Positions 6,295 to 7,939 of a stretch of 7,939 bases of DNA are shown piece by piece. The stretch is from positions 1 to 7,939 of the forward strand of contig DATIVK010000244.1 of assembly GCA_035465955.1 (NCBI GenBank). The letters run 5' to 3'. Origin of the DNA: DATIVK01 sp035465955 (lineage in GTDB: Bacteria; Myxococcota; Myxococcia; Myxococcales; Anaeromyxobacteraceae). How positions within the stretch are numbered: position 1 is the first letter of the stretch; every line of letters begins with the position of its first letter. The position numbers and the translations under genes were made by a program. The notes under the pieces are model-generated. The model did not search any database. It saw nothing but the letters and a program-made list of their open reading frames with translations, and was not told the DNA's origin.

Positions 6295-7518
6295 TTGCTC
6301 AAGTGCAAGCGCTGCGGTGGTTCGCTCGACCTGACGATGTCCTCCTGCCCCGCCTGCGGGACCCAGGTGGAGCTCGGCAGGCTCACCGGCATCCTCGGGA
6401 TCGTCTGCCGCGCCTGCGACGCCTACAACGAGCCGGGCGCCAAGGTCTGCGCCTCCTGCGGGGCAGCGATCGGCGGCGCCGCCCCGGCGCCGGAGCCGAA
6501 GCCCGAGCCGGCGGTGGCGCCGCCCCCGCCCCCGCCGCCCGCCGCACCGGCCCCGGACTCCACCGTGATCCGCTCCTTCCAGAAGGGCGGCGGCGCCGCG
6601 ACCCGCTTCGTCCCGGCCGCCGGCTCTCACGGCACGCCGCCCCCGCCTGCCGGCCAGGTGACCACCTTCCAGCCGGGCGCCACGACCGCGGCGCGCTCCA
6701 GCCCCGTCCCGCTCGTCCCCCACTGCCCGCGGTGCGGCGCCGAGGCCGGCCCCGGCCAGTTCTGCGCCAACTGCGGCCAGCCGCTCGGCGCGCGGGGGAC
6801 GCAGGTGATGGCCAAGCCGCCCGCCGCGGGGCGGACGGCCACGCAGGTCTTCGGCGCGCTCGCGCCCGGACGCGCGAAGCTGCTCCTCGAGCGCGGCGAG
6901 GGCTTCGAGGGGGCGACCTTCCGGCTCAACGCCGACACCGTCGAGGCGGGGCGCGCCAGGGGGGCCGTCCTCTTCCCCGACGACCCGTGCCTCGCCGCCC
7001 ACCACGCGACCTTCTTCTACCGGGGCGGCGCCCTCCACGTCCGCGACGAGGGGGCGACCGGCGGCGTGTACCTGAGATTGCGCGGCCTCTCGGTGCCGCT
7101 CAAGGCGGGGGACATGTTCGTCGTCGGCGACCGGCTCCTGCGCTACGCCGGGCTCCTCCCACCCGCGCCGCCGCCGCCGCCCGACGGCACCGTCCGGCTC
7201 GGGGCACCCCGCCCCGCCGGCCCCGCCGCCGTGATCGAGGAGTGGCTCGAGGGCGGCGTCGCCGGCCCCGTCTTCGTCCGCGCGGGCCCGTCGATCACCA
7301 TCGGGAGGACCGGCTGCGCGGTCAACCTCGGAGAGGACGCGTTCCTCTCCCAGGCGCACGCCGAGCTGCTGCTGGAGCCGGACGGCGGCGTCCGGCTGCG
7401 CGACCTCGGGTCGTCGAACGGGACGTTCGTGAAGATCCCGCCGCACGCCGAGCGCGAGCTTCGCGACGGCGACTGCGTGCGGATGGGGCGCGAGGTCCTG
7501 CGCGTCTCCGTGGCCTAG
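6295..7518 (+). CDS. zinc-ribbon protein with degenerate plus intact FHA domains
   Basis: This 407-aa soluble protein has no signal peptide or TM segment. Domain order: zinc ribbon 1 (C4, C7, C18, C21), zinc ribbon 2 (C38, C41, C52, C55), a Pro/Ala-rich linker (about 62-140), zinc ribbon 3 (C144, C147, C157, C160), FHA-like domain 1 (about 196-287), a second Pro-rich linker, and FHA domain 2 (about 324-407). FHA2 keeps the phosphothreonine-binding set: GR at 337-338, S352 and H355 in LSQAHAELL, and SSNGTF (373-378). FHA1 has GR and FPDDP, but AAHHA and ATGGVY replace the Ser and Asn, so it should not bind phosphothreonine in the usual way. The linkers carry short Thr motifs (STVIRSF, ATRFVP, VTTFQP, GTQVM, ATQVF, GTVRL). 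FHA proteins act as phospho-dependent scaffolds in Ser/Thr-kinase signalling or secretion systems; no kinase gene is in the window. Its specific role is unknown. Confidence 0.88.
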   Translation: MLKCKRCGGSLDLTMSSCPACGTQVELGRLTGILGIVCRACDAYNEPGAKVCASCGAAIGGAAPAPEPKPEPAVAPPPPPPPAAPAPDSTVIRSFQKGGGAATRFVPAAGSHGTPPPPAGQVTTFQPGATTAARSSPVPLVPHCPRCGAEAGPGQFCANCGQPLGARGTQVMAKPPAAGRTATQVFGALAPGRAKLLLERGEGFEGATFRLNADTVEAGRARGAVLFPDDPCLAAHHATFFYRGGALHVRDEGATGGVYLRLRGLSVPLKAGDMFVVGDRLLRYAGLLPPAPPPPPDGTVRLGAPRPAGPAAVIEEWLEGGVAGPVFVRAGPSITIGRTGCAVNLGEDAFLSQAHAELLLEPDGGVRLRDLGSSNGTFVKIPPHAERELRDGDCVRMGREVLRVSVA

Positions 7519-7538
7519 GCCGCGGGAGGAGGCCGTCG

Positions 7539-7841
7539 ATGGCGATCGTCTTCCTGACCATCACGCCGCTCGGCACCGCGACGCCGAGCGTGTCGAGGTA
7601 CGTCGCGGGCGTCGAGCGGGTCCTCGACGCGTCCGGCTTGAAGCACCAGCTCACCGCCATGGGGACGATCATCGAGGGGGACCTCGACGAGATCCTCGCC
7701 GTCGTCCGCAGAATGCACGAGCACCCCTTCGGCCAGGGGGCGCTGCGCGTCACGACCTCCATCCGGATCGACGACCGCCGCGACAAGGTCGCGACGATCG
7801 ACTCCAAGATGAAGTCGGTGGAGGAGAAGCTGAAGGGCTAG
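7539..7841 (+). CDS. MTH1187/YkoF-family thiamine-binding protein
   Basis: This 100-aa protein is of typical length for the single-domain MTH1187 group (Pfam Thiamine_BP, formerly DUF77). Signature blocks are PLGTATPSVSRYVAG (10-24), LTAMGTIIEGDLDEI (38-52), MHEHPFGQGALRVTTSIRI (59-77) and DDRRDK (78-83). The family forms ferredoxin-like oligomers. Some members bind thiamine or related pyrimidines in the cytoplasm, but most have no tested function. The ATG at 7539 is preceded by GGGAGGAGG (7524-7532), a strong Shine-Dalgarno with a 6-nt spacer, 20 nt after the FHA gene stop, so the two are probably co-transcribed. No thiamine biosynthesis or transport gene is nearby, and no TPP riboswitch was seen, so a direct role in thiamine metabolism is not supported by context. 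The longer upstream reading frame is out of frame with the FHA gene and is a shadow. Confidence 0.92.
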   Translation: MAIVFLTITPLGTATPSVSRYVAGVERVLDASGLKHQLTAMGTIIEGDLDEILAVVRRMHEHPFGQGALRVTTSIRIDDRRDKVATIDSKMKSVEEKLKG

Positions 7842-7939
7842 TCGACGCCGAGGACGACGCGATCTGGGGCGTCGAGTGACGCGGAGCCAGTCGCCGCGGC
7901 GTCCTGCTCACCGGCCCGAACGGCCTGTCACCACGAGTA
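7842..7939. other. 3' end of window, no supported gene
   Basis: An inverted repeat TCGACGCC (7842-7849) / GGCGTCGA (7868-7875) follows the stop of the thiamine-binding gene directly. Its 18-nt loop and lack of a T-tract make it a poor terminator. Short open stretches exist on both strands, but none has a start, a ribosome-binding site or a recognisable domain. Confidence 0.3.

Noticed and set aside
5181..7446. Long minus-strand frames (5181-6392 and 6193-7446) opposite the channel and FHA genes
   Set aside because: Low-complexity Arg/Gly/Ala/Asp translations with no motifs; antisense shadows of real genes.
6303..7841. 512-codon frame that would fuse the thiamine-binding protein to an upstream domain
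   Set aside because: The upstream part is the FHA gene read in the wrong frame (Arg/Pro-rich). The FHA frame has clear domains, and the small protein has its own ribosome-binding site and normal start.
7838..7927. Minus-strand stretch ending SLDAPDRVVLGVD-stop at 7838, a possible tail of a convergent gene
   Set aside because: An in-frame TGA at 7930-7928 leaves only 29 codons with no recognisable feature; it cannot be told from chance within this window.
7877..7939. Plus-strand stretch reading VLLTGPNG (7901-7924), reminiscent of a MutS/ABC-type Walker A start
   Set aside because: It follows a stop at 7877-7879 with no start codon, and the following codons give LSPR rather than the GKS/T of a P-loop, so it is probably chance.

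Overview
The window is very GC-rich bacterial DNA. Codon third positions are almost all G or C, and antisense frames stay open for hundreds of codons, as is usual at this composition. Gene content and the look of the proteins (a Geobacter-like bifunctional Rel, an RCK channel with a TTxGFGE-type filter, a zinc-ribbon/FHA protein, an MTH1187-type protein) suggest a lineage of the former Deltaproteobacteria or a nearby high-GC uncultivated phylum such as Methylomirabilota/Rokubacteria. This placement is an inference without any database search. No phage, IS, CRISPR, tRNA or rRNA gene was seen.

Left arm (1-5100, all on the minus strand; transcription runs from about 5100 down to 1): rel, a bifunctional (p)ppGpp synthetase/hydrolase, is followed after 10 nt by ridA (enamine/imine deaminase). 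A 192-nt gap holds an elaborate set of nested palindromes and a possible leaderless promoter. Then come a KamA-family radical-SAM aminomutase, a DedA-family membrane protein whose start overlaps the kamA stop (ATGA), and a secreted SpoIID/LytB-domain protein starting 3 nt after dedA and running off the window edge. rel-ridA and kamA-dedA-spoIID look like two transcription units. The first concerns the stringent response and detoxification of reactive PLP-enzyme by-products. The second pairs an aminomutase with two envelope genes (polyprenyl-phosphate recycling and peptidoglycan cleavage).

Centre (5101-5234): a short divergent intergenic region with one clear inverted repeat (7-bp arms), presumably carrying the rel promoter and that of the rightward genes.

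Right arm (5235-7841, plus strand): a two-TM potassium-channel subunit fused to an RCK (TrkA-N/TrkA-C) regulatory domain; a 407-aa protein with three four-cysteine zinc ribbons, a degenerate FHA domain, an intact FHA domain and a linker full of short Thr motifs; and a 100-aa MTH1187/YkoF-type thiamine-binding protein. Spacings (40 and 20 nt) and good Shine-Dalgarno sequences fit a small operon. The last 98 nt hold no gene I can support.

Most of the window is conserved housekeeping or regulatory genes. The least explained parts are the FHA/zinc-ribbon protein, the palindromic element at 2372-2517, and the KamA protein with an altered C-terminal zinc site.
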